From positions 458,284-522,283 of the forward strand of contig NZ_QGTW01000002.1 of NCBI RefSeq assembly GCF_003182355.1: a DNA stretch of 64,000 bases, given 5' to 3'. Below, one piece after another: positions 55,218-63,905 of the stretch. Source of the stretch: Cytobacillus oceanisediminis. GTDB taxonomy: Bacteria > Bacillota > Bacilli > Bacillales > Cytobacillaceae. The notes under the pieces are model-generated. The model made no database searches, had not been told where the DNA came from, and was given only the letters and a program-made list of their open reading frames with translations. Position 1 is the first letter of the stretch. Each line of letters begins with the position of its first letter. The position numbers were made by a program, and so were the translations under genes.

Positions 55218-56222
55218 TTGAAAAATAAAAAAGTTACAGCTGTGGATGTCGCTCGGTTGGCAGGAGTTTCCCAATCGAGCGTATCCAGGGCTTTTAGTGA
55301 AAATTCAAGTATCTCATCTAAAAAGAAGAAGCTTATTCTGGAGGCTGCAGAACAGCTGGGCTATCAGCCGAATGCCATTGCACGGGGCCTGATCACAAAT
55401 CAGTCCCGCATCATTGGCATTGTCATGCGGAATATCCAGAACCCTTTTTATCCGGAAGTCCTCGATAAGTTTTACAGCAGGCTTGCCGAAAAAGGGTATC
55501 AGGTGATGTTTATCAACTCTCAGAATAATGAAATCCAAGAGGACGAAGTGAGTCATTTAATTGAGTACAGTGTAGAGGGAGCCATCATTACGGATGCGCT
55601 TTTGACGTCTTCGACTGTACAGAAATTTACCCGTAATGGCATCTCGGTCGTCCTGTTCAACCGATATGTGAACGATTCCTTAAGCAGTGCTGTTGTTTGC
55701 GATAACTTTGCTGCCGGGAAAAAGATTGGGCACTACCTAATAGAAAAAGGACATGAAAATCTCGCCTTTATCTCCGGACCGATGAATACATCAACAACAG
55801 TTGATCGAAAAAATGGATTCCAGGAAGCTTTGGCTGAACACGGCATCTCTTCCTTTTTAACAGAAAACGGCCTTTATTCGTATGAAGGAGGATTTGCAGC
55901 AGCGGAAAAGTTGCTGGAACGTGATAAAAATATAGACGCCATCTTCTGTGCAAATGATATTTCGGCTTTTGGTGCAATGGATTATCTGAAAAAACAGGGA
56001 ATCAGAATCCCGGAGGATATTTCCGTCATAGGCTTTGACAATGTGGCGATGTCAGATTGGTCATCCTATGAATTAACAACGTGGCACCAGCCGATTGATG
56101 AAATGGTCGATGATTCTATTAACCTTCTGCTGGAGCATATCACAGGGGATATAGACACCCCTGAGATCCAAAGAGTAGAAGGACATTTAGTAGAAAGAGG
56201 ATCCGTAAAGGACAGAAGGTGA
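55218..56222 (+). CDS. LacI family transcriptional regulator
   Basis: Repressor-type protein of 334 residues: N-terminal HTH and hinge (VTAVDVARLAGVSQSSVSRAF, residues 5-25) and a periplasmic-binding-like effector domain (about 62-330; IIGIVMRNIQNPFYPEV). TTG 55218 follows AGGAGGAAC. It lies inside the operon, after the HisD-like gene and before a GntP permease, and probably binds the palindromes at 52066 and 53842 in response to the pathway substrate. Confidence 0.93.
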   Translation: MKNKKVTAVDVARLAGVSQSSVSRAFSENSSISSKKKKLILEAAEQLGYQPNAIARGLITNQSRIIGIVMRNIQNPFYPEVLDKFYSRLAEKGYQVMFINSQNNEIQEDEVSHLIEYSVEGAIITDALLTSSTVQKFTRNGISVVLFNRYVNDSLSSAVVCDNFAAGKKIGHYLIEKGHENLAFISGPMNTSTTVDRKNGFQEALAEHGISSFLTENGLYSYEGGFAAAEKLLERDKNIDAIFCANDISAFGAMDYLKKQGIRIPEDISVIGFDNVAMSDWSSYELTTWHQPIDEMVDDSINLLLEHITGDIDTPEIQRVEGHLVERGSVKDRR

Positions 56223-56259
56223 TGGAGAGAAGGCAGGGTTTTCGGGATAGGAGGATTTT

Positions 56260-57570
56260 ATGCTAAGTATGATTGGATTGCTTGGGGGTATCGCACTGCT
56301 CATCTATCTGACAATGAGAGGGATGAACCTGCTGCTTGCTGCCCCTCTTGCCGCTTTTATTGTTGCAATATTTAGCGGATTGCCAATTTTTCCTCAGCTG
56401 GCAGGCGAGGGGGAAGCCAATTTTCTAACGAATTATATGAACGGATTTGCCGGATTTATCACATCCTGGTATTTGATGTTCTTATTCGGTGCCATTTTCG
56501 GAAAATTAATGGAAGACAGCGGAGCAGCAGACAGCGTTTCCAAATGGATAATCGACAAAATTGGCATGAAGCGGGCGGCGTTAGCCGTTGTGATTGCCTG
56601 CGCGGTTCTAACATATGGCGGCGTAAGTCTATTTGTAGTCGCTTTCTCCGTTTATCCGATGGCGCTAAGCTTGTTTAAGGAAGCCAACCTGCCAAGAAGG
56701 TTTATACCGGCAGCTCTTGCCTTCGGCTCCACTACATTTACGATGACATCAGCTGGTTCACCGGAAATCCAGAACTGGATTCCGATCGAATTTTTAGGGA
56801 CTTCTCCTTATGCAGGCTGGGAAGTGAGCTTGATTGTTGCAGTCTTTATGATGGTCTTTGGTTACTGGTGGCTGAAGAAAATGATCAATAAGGCCGTCCG
56901 CAATGGGGAGAAATTTGAGGCAAGGGAAACCGATTCTACACTGATTCGTGAAAACCTGCCAAGCCCTATGGTAAGCATGATTCCGCTGCTGGTCGTTCTT
57001 TTGATCTCATTTATTTTCCATGATTCATTGGCGCAGTCAGCACTCATTATTGCTTTATTGAGCGGCTGTATTGCCACCTATTTTCTAAACCGGAAATACT
57101 TTGCGAATGCCTGGGGAGCGGTATCGGAAGGAACGATTGGCGCTCTGATCGCCATTGCCAACACATCCGCCGTTGTCGGCTTTGGCGGTGTGGCAAAAGC
57201 AACTCCAGCCTTTGCCAGTGCCGTTGATGTGATGACAAGCATTCCGGGAAGTCCGCTAATCGGAGGAGCTTTAGCTGTATCCGTTATTGCCGGACTGACC
57301 GGATCTGCATCTGGCGGACAATCGATCGCTCTGCCGCTGCTTGCCCCGCATTATCTGGATATGGGTGTCAATGCAGATGAGCTGCACCGTGTGGTGGCGA
57401 TTTCTTCAGGATCGATTGATTCCCTGCCTCATGGCGGATATGTTGTTACAACCATCCGTGCGATTGCCGGTGAGTCACATAAGGATGCATATCCTGCATT
57501 TGGCGCATTGACAGTCATTGTGCCGATCCTAGGTGTCATTCTGGCAGTTGTTTTATTCTCGATTTTCTAA
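56260..57570 (+). CDS. GntP family permease, copy 1
   Basis: Proton symporter for gluconate or another hydroxy acid, 436 residues with about 12 helices. Family segments include YGGVSLFVVAFSVYPMALSL, TSAGSPEIQNWIP and ITGSASGG-like LTGSASGGQSIALPLLAP. It is the last gene of the LacI-associated operon, followed by a strong terminator. A paralogue lies at 61043 in the sigma54-controlled operon. Confidence 0.9.
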   Translation: MLSMIGLLGGIALLIYLTMRGMNLLLAAPLAAFIVAIFSGLPIFPQLAGEGEANFLTNYMNGFAGFITSWYLMFLFGAIFGKLMEDSGAADSVSKWIIDKIGMKRAALAVVIACAVLTYGGVSLFVVAFSVYPMALSLFKEANLPRRFIPAALAFGSTTFTMTSAGSPEIQNWIPIEFLGTSPYAGWEVSLIVAVFMMVFGYWWLKKMINKAVRNGEKFEARETDSTLIRENLPSPMVSMIPLLVVLLISFIFHDSLAQSALIIALLSGCIATYFLNRKYFANAWGAVSEGTIGALIAIANTSAVVGFGGVAKATPAFASAVDVMTSIPGSPLIGGALAVSVIAGLTGSASGGQSIALPLLAPHYLDMGVNADELHRVVAISSGSIDSLPHGGYVVTTIRAIAGESHKDAYPAFGALTVIVPILGVILAVVLFSIF

Positions 57571-57585
57571 AAAAAAGCCTTGCAG

Positions 57586-57621
57586 AAAGACAGAGAGGGA
57601 AGAACTCTCTGTCTTTCTTCT
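57586..57621 (+). terminator. Rho-independent terminator after GntP copy 1
   Basis: AAAGACAGAGAG / CTCTCTGTCTTT perfect 12-bp stem with a 7-nt loop and TCTTCTTATT after it. Confidence 0.88.
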
Positions 57622-57656
57622 TATTAAAACTAGATGATAGCCGATCCAAACGGGTT

Positions 57657-57782
57657 TATTTGCAAGTTTTTTGGCTCTATTTGCAAGAATCAGGGATTTA
57701 TTTGCAGGTTTCAGCAGGCTATTTGCAAAATTGGTCATTCTATTTGCAGGTTTAACCGTTTTATTTGCAAAGTTCACAATTG
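57657..57782 (+). repeat. Array of six TATTTGCA motifs at 21-bp spacing
   Basis: TATTTGCA starts at 57657, 57678, 57699, 57720, 57741 and 57762, every step exactly 21 bp. The 13 bases between are variable. Because 21 is a multiple of three, both strands read as short heptad-repeat open frames, which I do not regard as genes. The array lies between a terminator and the sigma54-activator gene. Confidence 0.92.
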
Positions 57783-57862
57783 GGCATCACATCCTCTGCA
57801 GTTTTTACATCTTTTAAATAGTGTTATAATTTAGAAAATTAAGACTCATGGAGGGATCCGAC

Positions 57863-59671
57863 ATGCCTCAAGCCATATCAGAAAAGAAGCATGATTTACA
57901 TAGTGATGAACGATTCCATGTAAAAAATTGGATGACACCCAGCCCTTATTGCATTCAGCCGGGACAGACATTAAGGGAGGCTTCGAAAATGATGGTGCAG
58001 CTTCGTCTGGATAGCTTGCCTGTTGTAGATGAAACCAATCAGTTAGTCGGGATGATTACATCGAGAAGGCTGCTGAACTATTTTGCGCAGGGCAATCGGG
58101 GAGATGCGCTGATCGGCAGCATTCCGAAAGCAAATCTGGCTTCTGTTCGCCCGGATGATTCCATTCTTGATGTGTTATCGCTTCCGTATGATCAGCTGCC
58201 TGTGATGGATGAGGCGGGAAAACTGCTTGGCATCCTGACAACCAGGGACATCCTTGATGGACTTTCCAAATATATTTATAAGCTGAAGCAGCAGCAAAAT
58301 TCTGCCGGAGCCCTTGGAGCCATTTTGGAAAGTGCCTATGAGGGAATAGCGGTTGTGGATGAAAATGGCATACTTCAGGAATTCAATGAAGCCTATAGCC
58401 GTTTTACGGGGATCAGAAGAGAGGATGCGATCGGCAGGCATGTAACCGAGGTCATTGATAACACTCATTTGCACGAAACAGTGAAAACCGGGATCCAGGA
58501 ACGCGGAGTTCTGCAGAACATCCAGGGGCATGATATGGTGGTCCACCGGATTCCAATCTGGAAGGAAGGCCGGATTGTTGGCGCCATCGGGATGCTGATA
58601 TTTGAAGGAGTAACCGAGGTTTATAAAATCTATGAAAAACTGCAGGAAAATCAAACACCAAAACCGGATCTGTTAACAAAGAAAAAGGAAAGCGACAGCC
58701 GGATTACCCTTGATCAAATTATAGGAACGAGCGAGGGAATCACGGAGGTTAAACGGCTGGCACGAAAAGCGGCAAGAACGGCAGCCACCGTTCTGATTAC
58801 AGGTGAAAGCGGAACGGGAAAAGAGATGTTCGCCAAAAGCATCCACCACCTAAGCCCCTATTCGACCGGTCCGTTCATTAGCGTAAACTGCGGCGCCATT
58901 CCTGAGCATTTATTCGAGTCCGAGCTGTTCGGGTATGAAGAAGGAGCGTTTACCGGAGCGAAAAAAGGCGGGAAGCCCGGGAAATTTGAATTGGCCGACA
59001 ATGGTACGATTTTTCTCGATGAAATCGGGGAAATGCCGCTTGTCATGCAAACAAAGCTACTGCGGGTTCTTCAAGAAAAGGAAGCCGAACGTGTTGGCGG
59101 GGTAACAAAATATCAAATCAATGTGAGAGTCATCGCTGCGACAAATCGTGACCTCAAGCAAATGATCGAAGACGGGGAATTCCGGGAGGACCTATACTAC
59201 CGGCTGAACATCATCCAGCTCCATATCCCGCCCCTGCGCGAACGAAAAAAGGACATCCCGGTCCTGCTGGTTCATTACCTGAGGGAAATCTGTGAACGGT
59301 ACAAGACACCTGGAAAATTATTCACATCTGAGGTAGTGAATGCTTTTGTCCAGCATCCGTGGAGAGGGAATATTCGGGAGATGGTGAATACGGTTGAGCA
59401 GCTTGTAACGCTTGTGGATGGGAAAGTCATAGACTACAGCCATTTGCCAGATTCTTTGAAAATGGCAGAAACCTCTATTAAAAAAGGGAAGGAACCTTCC
59501 ATGGCAGCTGGATTAATAGACGAAGCCAAGCTTCTTGGAAATCAAAGGGAGTCTGAATTGATTCTTGATGCATTAAGAAAAGCGGGAGGGAATAAATCAA
59601 AGGCAGCCGATTTGCTTGGGATCCATCGAACCACCCTTTACCAAAAGCTGAAAAAGCATGGAATTTCTTGA
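57863..59671 (+). CDS. Sigma54-dependent activator with CBS and PAS domains
   Basis: Enhancer-binding protein of 602 residues. It has two CBS domains (about 22-145; WMTPSPYCIQPGQTLREA), a PAS domain (about 150-265) and an AAA+ domain with Walker A GESGTGKE, the sigma54-contact loop EGAFTGA, and Walker B IFLDEIGE. A Fis-type helix-turn-helix closes it (about 560-597; KSKAADLLGIHRTTLYQKL). ATG 57863 has GGAGGG 7 nt upstream. The following operon has a clear -24/-12 promoter and inverted-repeat upstream sites, so it is the evident target. CBS domains suggest sensing of adenylate or a CoA-type ligand. Confidence 0.95.
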   Translation: MPQAISEKKHDLHSDERFHVKNWMTPSPYCIQPGQTLREASKMMVQLRLDSLPVVDETNQLVGMITSRRLLNYFAQGNRGDALIGSIPKANLASVRPDDSILDVLSLPYDQLPVMDEAGKLLGILTTRDILDGLSKYIYKLKQQQNSAGALGAILESAYEGIAVVDENGILQEFNEAYSRFTGIRREDAIGRHVTEVIDNTHLHETVKTGIQERGVLQNIQGHDMVVHRIPIWKEGRIVGAIGMLIFEGVTEVYKIYEKLQENQTPKPDLLTKKKESDSRITLDQIIGTSEGITEVKRLARKAARTAATVLITGESGTGKEMFAKSIHHLSPYSTGPFISVNCGAIPEHLFESELFGYEEGAFTGAKKGGKPGKFELADNGTIFLDEIGEMPLVMQTKLLRVLQEKEAERVGGVTKYQINVRVIAATNRDLKQMIEDGEFREDLYYRLNIIQLHIPPLRERKKDIPVLLVHYLREICERYKTPGKLFTSEVVNAFVQHPWRGNIREMVNTVEQLVTLVDGKVIDYSHLPDSLKMAETSIKKGKEPSMAAGLIDEAKLLGNQRESELILDALRKAGGNKSKAADLLGIHRTTLYQKLKKHGIS

Positions 59672-59676
59672 ATGAA

Positions 59677-59728
59677 GTGTAGTGGTTTCGCTACAAAAAA
59701 TCTACAATTGTAGTGTAGTGACTACACT
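59677..59728 (+). promoter_or_regulatory. Upstream activating inverted repeats for the sigma54 activator
   Basis: Three repeats of a TGTAG/CTACA motif: TGTAG-N8-CTACA (59678-59695), CTACAATTGTAG (59702-59713) and AGTGTAGTGACTACACT (59712-59728). They lie about 40-90 bp upstream of the -24 element, a usual enhancer position. Confidence 0.75.
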
Positions 59729-59768
59729 TTGAAAATCCAAAAGCACTGATTTAAATAGGTTTTCAAAG

Positions 59769-59785
59769 TTGGCACGCTCCTTGCA
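59769..59785 (+). promoter_or_regulatory. Sigma54 (-24/-12) promoter
   Basis: TTGGCAC-GCTCC-TTGCA matches the sigma54 consensus TGGCAC-N5-TTGCA exactly, 39 bp before the iron alcohol dehydrogenase start codon. Confidence 0.93.
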
Positions 59786-59823
59786 AGTATAGTAGTAACC
59801 GAACAAAAGGGGTGGAATGTTCA

Positions 59824-61020
59824 ATGGAGAAATCAGCAGTTTTCCGTGTGCCGGAAGCGATTTTTTATGGAAGAGGCTCTTCTGAAAAGGTTGGAGCTGA
59901 AGCGGCGCTTAGAGGGAAAAAGGCATTAATAATCAGTGATAAAATAATGGATCAGCTTGGGTATGTAAGCGAATGCAGAACCTATCTTCAAGAAGAGGGC
60001 GTTCAAAGCGAGGTTTATCTTGGGGTAGCTTCTGAACCGACAGATGAGTATGTAGCAGAAGCATTGGAGCTTTTCCAGAATGAACAATGTGATTTGGTCA
60101 TCTCAGTAGGAGGCGGCAGCTGTATTGATACGGCAAAGGCGATAGCGGTTCTTGCAACCAACGGCGGCTTTATTGGTGATTATATGGGAGGGAAGAAGCT
60201 GGCCAAGCATGCACCAGTTCCTCACATTGCGATACCAACCACAGCGGGTACAGGCTCTGAAGCCACGGATGTAACGGTCATCACGAACTCATCCAATGAT
60301 GTGAAAATGATGATTAAGCAGCCTGCTTTTATGCCTAGTGTGGCCATCGTAGATCCATTGCTGACGATTTCTTCACCGAAGAATGTCACTTCAGCAACAG
60401 GAGTGGATGCCTTAAGCCATGCGGTCGAAGCTTATCTTTCCAAAAAAGCTCATCCGATGACAGACACAATGGCGATATCGGCTATGAAGCTGATCGTGAA
60501 AAATATTTTAACCGCTTACAATGAAGGAGACAATGTCGATGCCCGTGAGGCAATGAGCCTTGGGTCACTCCAGGCCGGAATGGCGTTTTCAAATGCTTCT
60601 GTATGCCTTGTGCATGGCATGAGCCGTCCAATTGGAGCCTTATTCCACGTCCCGCATGGAATCTCAAATGCGATGCTCCTGCCGGCAGTATTGGAATTCA
60701 GCCAGGAAGCATGTGTAGACCGCTTGGCTGATATCGGCAGAATTTTTCAGCCTGACAATGAAAGCCTTTCCAACGAAGAAGCGGCTGAGATTGCTGTTCA
60801 ATCCGTTAAAGACTTATGCCTGAAATTAAATATTCCTAACTTAAGAGGATGGGGAATTGACCAGGAAGCGTTTAAGACTGCTGTTGGAAAAATGGCTACG
60901 GACGCAATCGACAGCGGCAGCCCGGGTAACAACCCAAGAGTGCCAACCCAAAGCGAACTGGAAGCGTTATACCATATTTGCTATGATTATCAGTTTTCCT
61001 CTGAAACAGAGAAAGTATAA
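59824..61020 (+). CDS. Iron-containing alcohol dehydrogenase
   Basis: NAD(P)-dependent group III alcohol dehydrogenase of 398 residues that should oxidise a primary alcohol or omega-hydroxy acid to the aldehyde. The nucleotide motif is SVGGGSCIDTAKA (about 97-109). Metal ligands are in TGVDALSHAVEAY (Asp, His) and in VHGMSRPIGALFHVPHGIS (two His). ATG 59824 has AAAAGGGGTGG 8 nt upstream. It is the first gene after the sigma54 promoter, followed by a GntP permease and a semialdehyde dehydrogenase, which suggests a hydroxy-acid substrate such as 3-hydroxypropionate or 4-hydroxybutyrate. Confidence 0.93.
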   Translation: MEKSAVFRVPEAIFYGRGSSEKVGAEAALRGKKALIISDKIMDQLGYVSECRTYLQEEGVQSEVYLGVASEPTDEYVAEALELFQNEQCDLVISVGGGSCIDTAKAIAVLATNGGFIGDYMGGKKLAKHAPVPHIAIPTTAGTGSEATDVTVITNSSNDVKMMIKQPAFMPSVAIVDPLLTISSPKNVTSATGVDALSHAVEAYLSKKAHPMTDTMAISAMKLIVKNILTAYNEGDNVDAREAMSLGSLQAGMAFSNASVCLVHGMSRPIGALFHVPHGISNAMLLPAVLEFSQEACVDRLADIGRIFQPDNESLSNEEAAEIAVQSVKDLCLKLNIPNLRGWGIDQEAFKTAVGKMATDAIDSGSPGNNPRVPTQSELEALYHICYDYQFSSETEKV

Positions 61021-61042
61021 CAGGGGACGGGGGATATAACAG

Positions 61043-62395
61043 ATGATCGGAATGCTTGGGTTAATTGCTTCACTGCTTCTATTAATGTATTTGACTATGA
61101 AAGGCATTAATATCATTATTGCCGCCATCATTAGTGCAGTAGTAGTGGCTCTAACAGGGGGATTAAATCTGGAGACTGCCCTGACAGAGCACTATATGAC
61201 AGGTTTTACAAAGTATTTTTATTCCTGGTTCTTAATCTTTTTGCTGGGAGCGATTTTTGGAAAAATCATGCAGGTAACGAAAGCAGCTGATAGTATTGCG
61301 AATTGGGTTAAGGATACGCTTGGCCCATCCAGGGCAGTATTTGCAGTCGTGGCTGCAGCGGCGATTATGACATATGGCGGCGTCAGCCTGTTTGTCGTAG
61401 GTTTTGCCGTCTATCCAATTGCTGTTTCCTTATTTAAGGTGGCAAATCTGCCGCACCGCTTCATCCCTGCTGCATTGGTGTTTGGATCGATATCCTTCAC
61501 GATGACAGCGCCGGGTTCACCGGAAATTCAAAACCTGATTCCAACAGAATTTTTCGGAACGAAGCCGACTGCCGGCGGGATTATTGGGGTGCTAATGGCA
61601 CTCTTGATTATGGTTGTGGGCGGGCTGCTGCTCAGCAGAATGGTGAAAAAAGCGGTTCAAAATGGGGAGGTATTCTCCCTGCCAAATCAGCCGCCAAGTG
61701 CAGCCAATGAATCTGCAGCAGCTCTCGATGCAGAGCTGGCCATGCAAAGGCCTGATGCTGTTTCAGCCGGAAAAGATTATCCGCATGTCATTATGGCCAT
61801 TTTGCCGTTAGCAGCCGTTATTGCGATCTTAAACACAGCCGCCAATTTCACCTCTTCAACGGCTGCGGCACTGATTTCTTTGTCCAGTGGCATTATTCTG
61901 GCGTGTTTATTGATGATTAAATATTTGGTTGGATTCTGGGAAGCACTTGCAAAGGGTGCCCAGGATGCTTTAGTAGCCGCAGCCAATACTTGTGCGGTTG
62001 TAGGGTTTGGCAGTGTTGCTGCACAAGTAGCAGCATTTGGAACCTTTGTAGATGCTTTGGTCAATATTCCGGGGCCTCCGCTTATGGGGCTGGCCATTGC
62101 CGTCACCCTGATTTGCGGTATTACAGGCTCGGCTTCTGGCGGCCTGGGAATTGCACTTCCTATTTTGGCGCCCATGTATATGTCGCAAGGTTTGGATCCT
62201 GGTTCGATGCACAGAATCTCGGCCCTGGCTTCAGGCGGATTGGATTCACTTCCGCATAATGGATACGTCGTTACGACGATTCGGGCCATATGCGGTGAAA
62301 CCCATAAACGTTCCTACTGGCCAATTTTTATTCTAAGTGTAGCGATGCCAACGGCTGTATTAATCCTGGCAGTGATCCTATATTCAATCTTTTAA
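61043..62395 (+). CDS. GntP family permease, copy 2
   Basis: Hydroxy-acid:proton symporter of 450 residues with about 12 helices. It shares with copy 1 the segments YGGVSLFVVGFAVYPIAVSL, TAPGSPEIQNLIPTEFFGT and CGITGSASGGLGIALPILAP, and carries an extra linker (about 215-245) in the middle. It lies 22 bp after the dehydrogenase and 21 bp before the semialdehyde dehydrogenase, so it probably imports their substrate under sigma54 control. Confidence 0.9.
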   Translation: MIGMLGLIASLLLLMYLTMKGINIIIAAIISAVVVALTGGLNLETALTEHYMTGFTKYFYSWFLIFLLGAIFGKIMQVTKAADSIANWVKDTLGPSRAVFAVVAAAAIMTYGGVSLFVVGFAVYPIAVSLFKVANLPHRFIPAALVFGSISFTMTAPGSPEIQNLIPTEFFGTKPTAGGIIGVLMALLIMVVGGLLLSRMVKKAVQNGEVFSLPNQPPSAANESAAALDAELAMQRPDAVSAGKDYPHVIMAILPLAAVIAILNTAANFTSSTAAALISLSSGIILACLLMIKYLVGFWEALAKGAQDALVAAANTCAVVGFGSVAAQVAAFGTFVDALVNIPGPPLMGLAIAVTLICGITGSASGGLGIALPILAPMYMSQGLDPGSMHRISALASGGLDSLPHNGYVVTTIRAICGETHKRSYWPIFILSVAMPTAVLILAVILYSIF

Positions 62396-62416
62396 AATAG
62401 AAAGGGGATTTTACTT

Positions 62417-63874
62417 ATGACAACCACAACAACAAAGGTATTAAAAAACTTTATTAACGGTGAATGGGTGGACGCAAAAACGGATAAGTTTGAAGCGGTG
62501 CCTAACCCGGCAACTGGGGAAGAGCTGGCACGCACACCGATTTCGACACGGGAAGATGTAGATGCTGCCGTCCAGGCAGCGAAAGAAGCCTTTAAAACCT
62601 GGAGCAAAACGCCGGTGCCAAAGAGAGCAAGAATTCTATTTAAATATCAGCAGTTATTAGTAGATAACTGGGACGAACTGGCGAAATTAATTACACAGGA
62701 AAACGGCAAAAACTTTAAAGAAGCGTATGGAGAAGTTCAGCGCGGAATTGAATGTGTGGAATTTGCTGCAGGTGCTCCATCCCTAATGATGGGCAAGCAG
62801 CTTCCGGACATTGCGACAAATATTGAATCAGGCATGTACCGTTATCCAGTTGGAGTTATTGGCGGCATCACGCCTTTCAACTTCCCGATGATGGTTCCTT
62901 GCTGGATGTTCCCGCTTGCGATTGCGTGCGGAAACACATTCGTGTTAAAGCCATCTGAAAGAACACCAATCTTGGCTAACCGCCTGGCAGAGCTGTTCAC
63001 AGAAGCAGGCCTTCCGGCTGGCGTGTTCAATATCGTTCACGGTGCCCATGACGTGGTAAACAGCTTAATTGACCATAAAGATGTACCGGCTATTTCATTC
63101 GTCGGTTCCCAGCCTGTTGCCGAGTATATCTATAAGTCTGCAACGGCTAACGGCAAACGCGTTCAGGCGCTTGCTGGAGCAAAAAACCACTCCATTGTTT
63201 TACCGGATGCAGATATGGATACAGCTGTAAAGGAAATTATCGCAGCTGCTTACGGTTCAGCGGGAGAAAGATGTATGGCTTGTTCCGTTGTTGTAGCAGT
63301 TGACTCTATTGCGGATGAGCTTGTAGAAAAACTTAATGAGCAAGCAAACCAGCTTACAATTGGAAATGGATTGGACGAAGATGTATTCTTGGGGCCAGTC
63401 ATCCGCCAGGAAAACAAAGAGCGCACAAGCAGCTATATAGAAATCGGCGAAAAAGAAGGAGCTTCCCTAGTAAGAGATGGCCGCAAAGACGAAGCTTACC
63501 ACGAAAATGGATACTTCATTGGACCAACTATTTTTGACAATGTTGACCCATCCATGAAAATCTGGAAAGAAGAAATCTTTGCACCAGTCCTATCTGTTGT
63601 ACGCGTGAAAAACCTTGAAGAAGCGATTGAGCTTACAAACAAATCAGACTTCGGAAATGGGGCTTGCCTATTCACGGACAGCGGAAGCAGTGTTCGCTAC
63701 TTCAGAGAAAACATCGAAGTCGGCATGCTCGGCGTCAACATCGGCGTTCCCGCGCCAATGGCCTTCTTCCCATTCTCCGGCTGGAAAAATTCCTTCTACG
63801 GAGATCTTCATGCCAACGGAACAGACGGCGTGGAATTCTATACAAGAAGAAAGATGCTCACTGCTCGCTGGTAA
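62417..63874 (+). CDS. mmsA: CoA-acylating methylmalonate-semialdehyde dehydrogenase
   Basis: Converts malonate semialdehyde or methylmalonate semialdehyde plus CoA to acetyl-CoA or propionyl-CoA with loss of CO2. The 485-residue protein has [19 protein letters not shown], the catalytic Cys286 in [13 protein letters not shown], and the family-specific [18 protein letters not shown] at the end. The usual aldehyde-dehydrogenase general-base Glu is absent (ALAGAKNH), as expected for this CoA-dependent family. It ends the sigma54 operon, supplying the last step after the iron alcohol dehydrogenase. IolA of inositol catabolism is the B. subtilis homologue. Confidence 0.94.
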   Translation: MTTTTTKVLKNFINGEWVDAKTDKFEAVPNPATGEELARTPISTREDVDAAVQAAKEAFKTWSKTPVPKRARILFKYQQLLVDNWDELAKLITQENGKNFKEAYGEVQRGIECVEFAAGAPSLMMGKQLPDIATNIESGMYRYPVGVIGGITPFNFPMMVPCWMFPLAIACGNTFVLKPSERTPILANRLAELFTEAGLPAGVFNIVHGAHDVVNSLIDHKDVPAISFVGSQPVAEYIYKSATANGKRVQALAGAKNHSIVLPDADMDTAVKEIIAAAYGSAGERCMACSVVVAVDSIADELVEKLNEQANQLTIGNGLDEDVFLGPVIRQENKERTSSYIEIGEKEGASLVRDGRKDEAYHENGYFIGPTIFDNVDPSMKIWKEEIFAPVLSVVRVKNLEEAIELTNKSDFGNGACLFTDSGSSVRYFRENIEVGMLGVNIGVPAPMAFFPFSGWKNSFYGDLHANGTDGVEFYTRRKMLTARW

Positions 63875-63905
63875 TATAAAAAATAAGAAAAGGTCACCTG
63901 TTAAT

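Noticed and set aside
57553..57834. Open frames on both strands with heptad repeats (xICKxxx on plus, xANxxxx on minus)
   Set aside because: Direct result of the 21-bp DNA repeat; no ribosome site fits and both strands are equally open.
61777..62289. 170-codon antisense frame
   Set aside because: Shadow of the GntP permease gene; Ala/Pro/Ser-rich reading typical of a reversed membrane protein.
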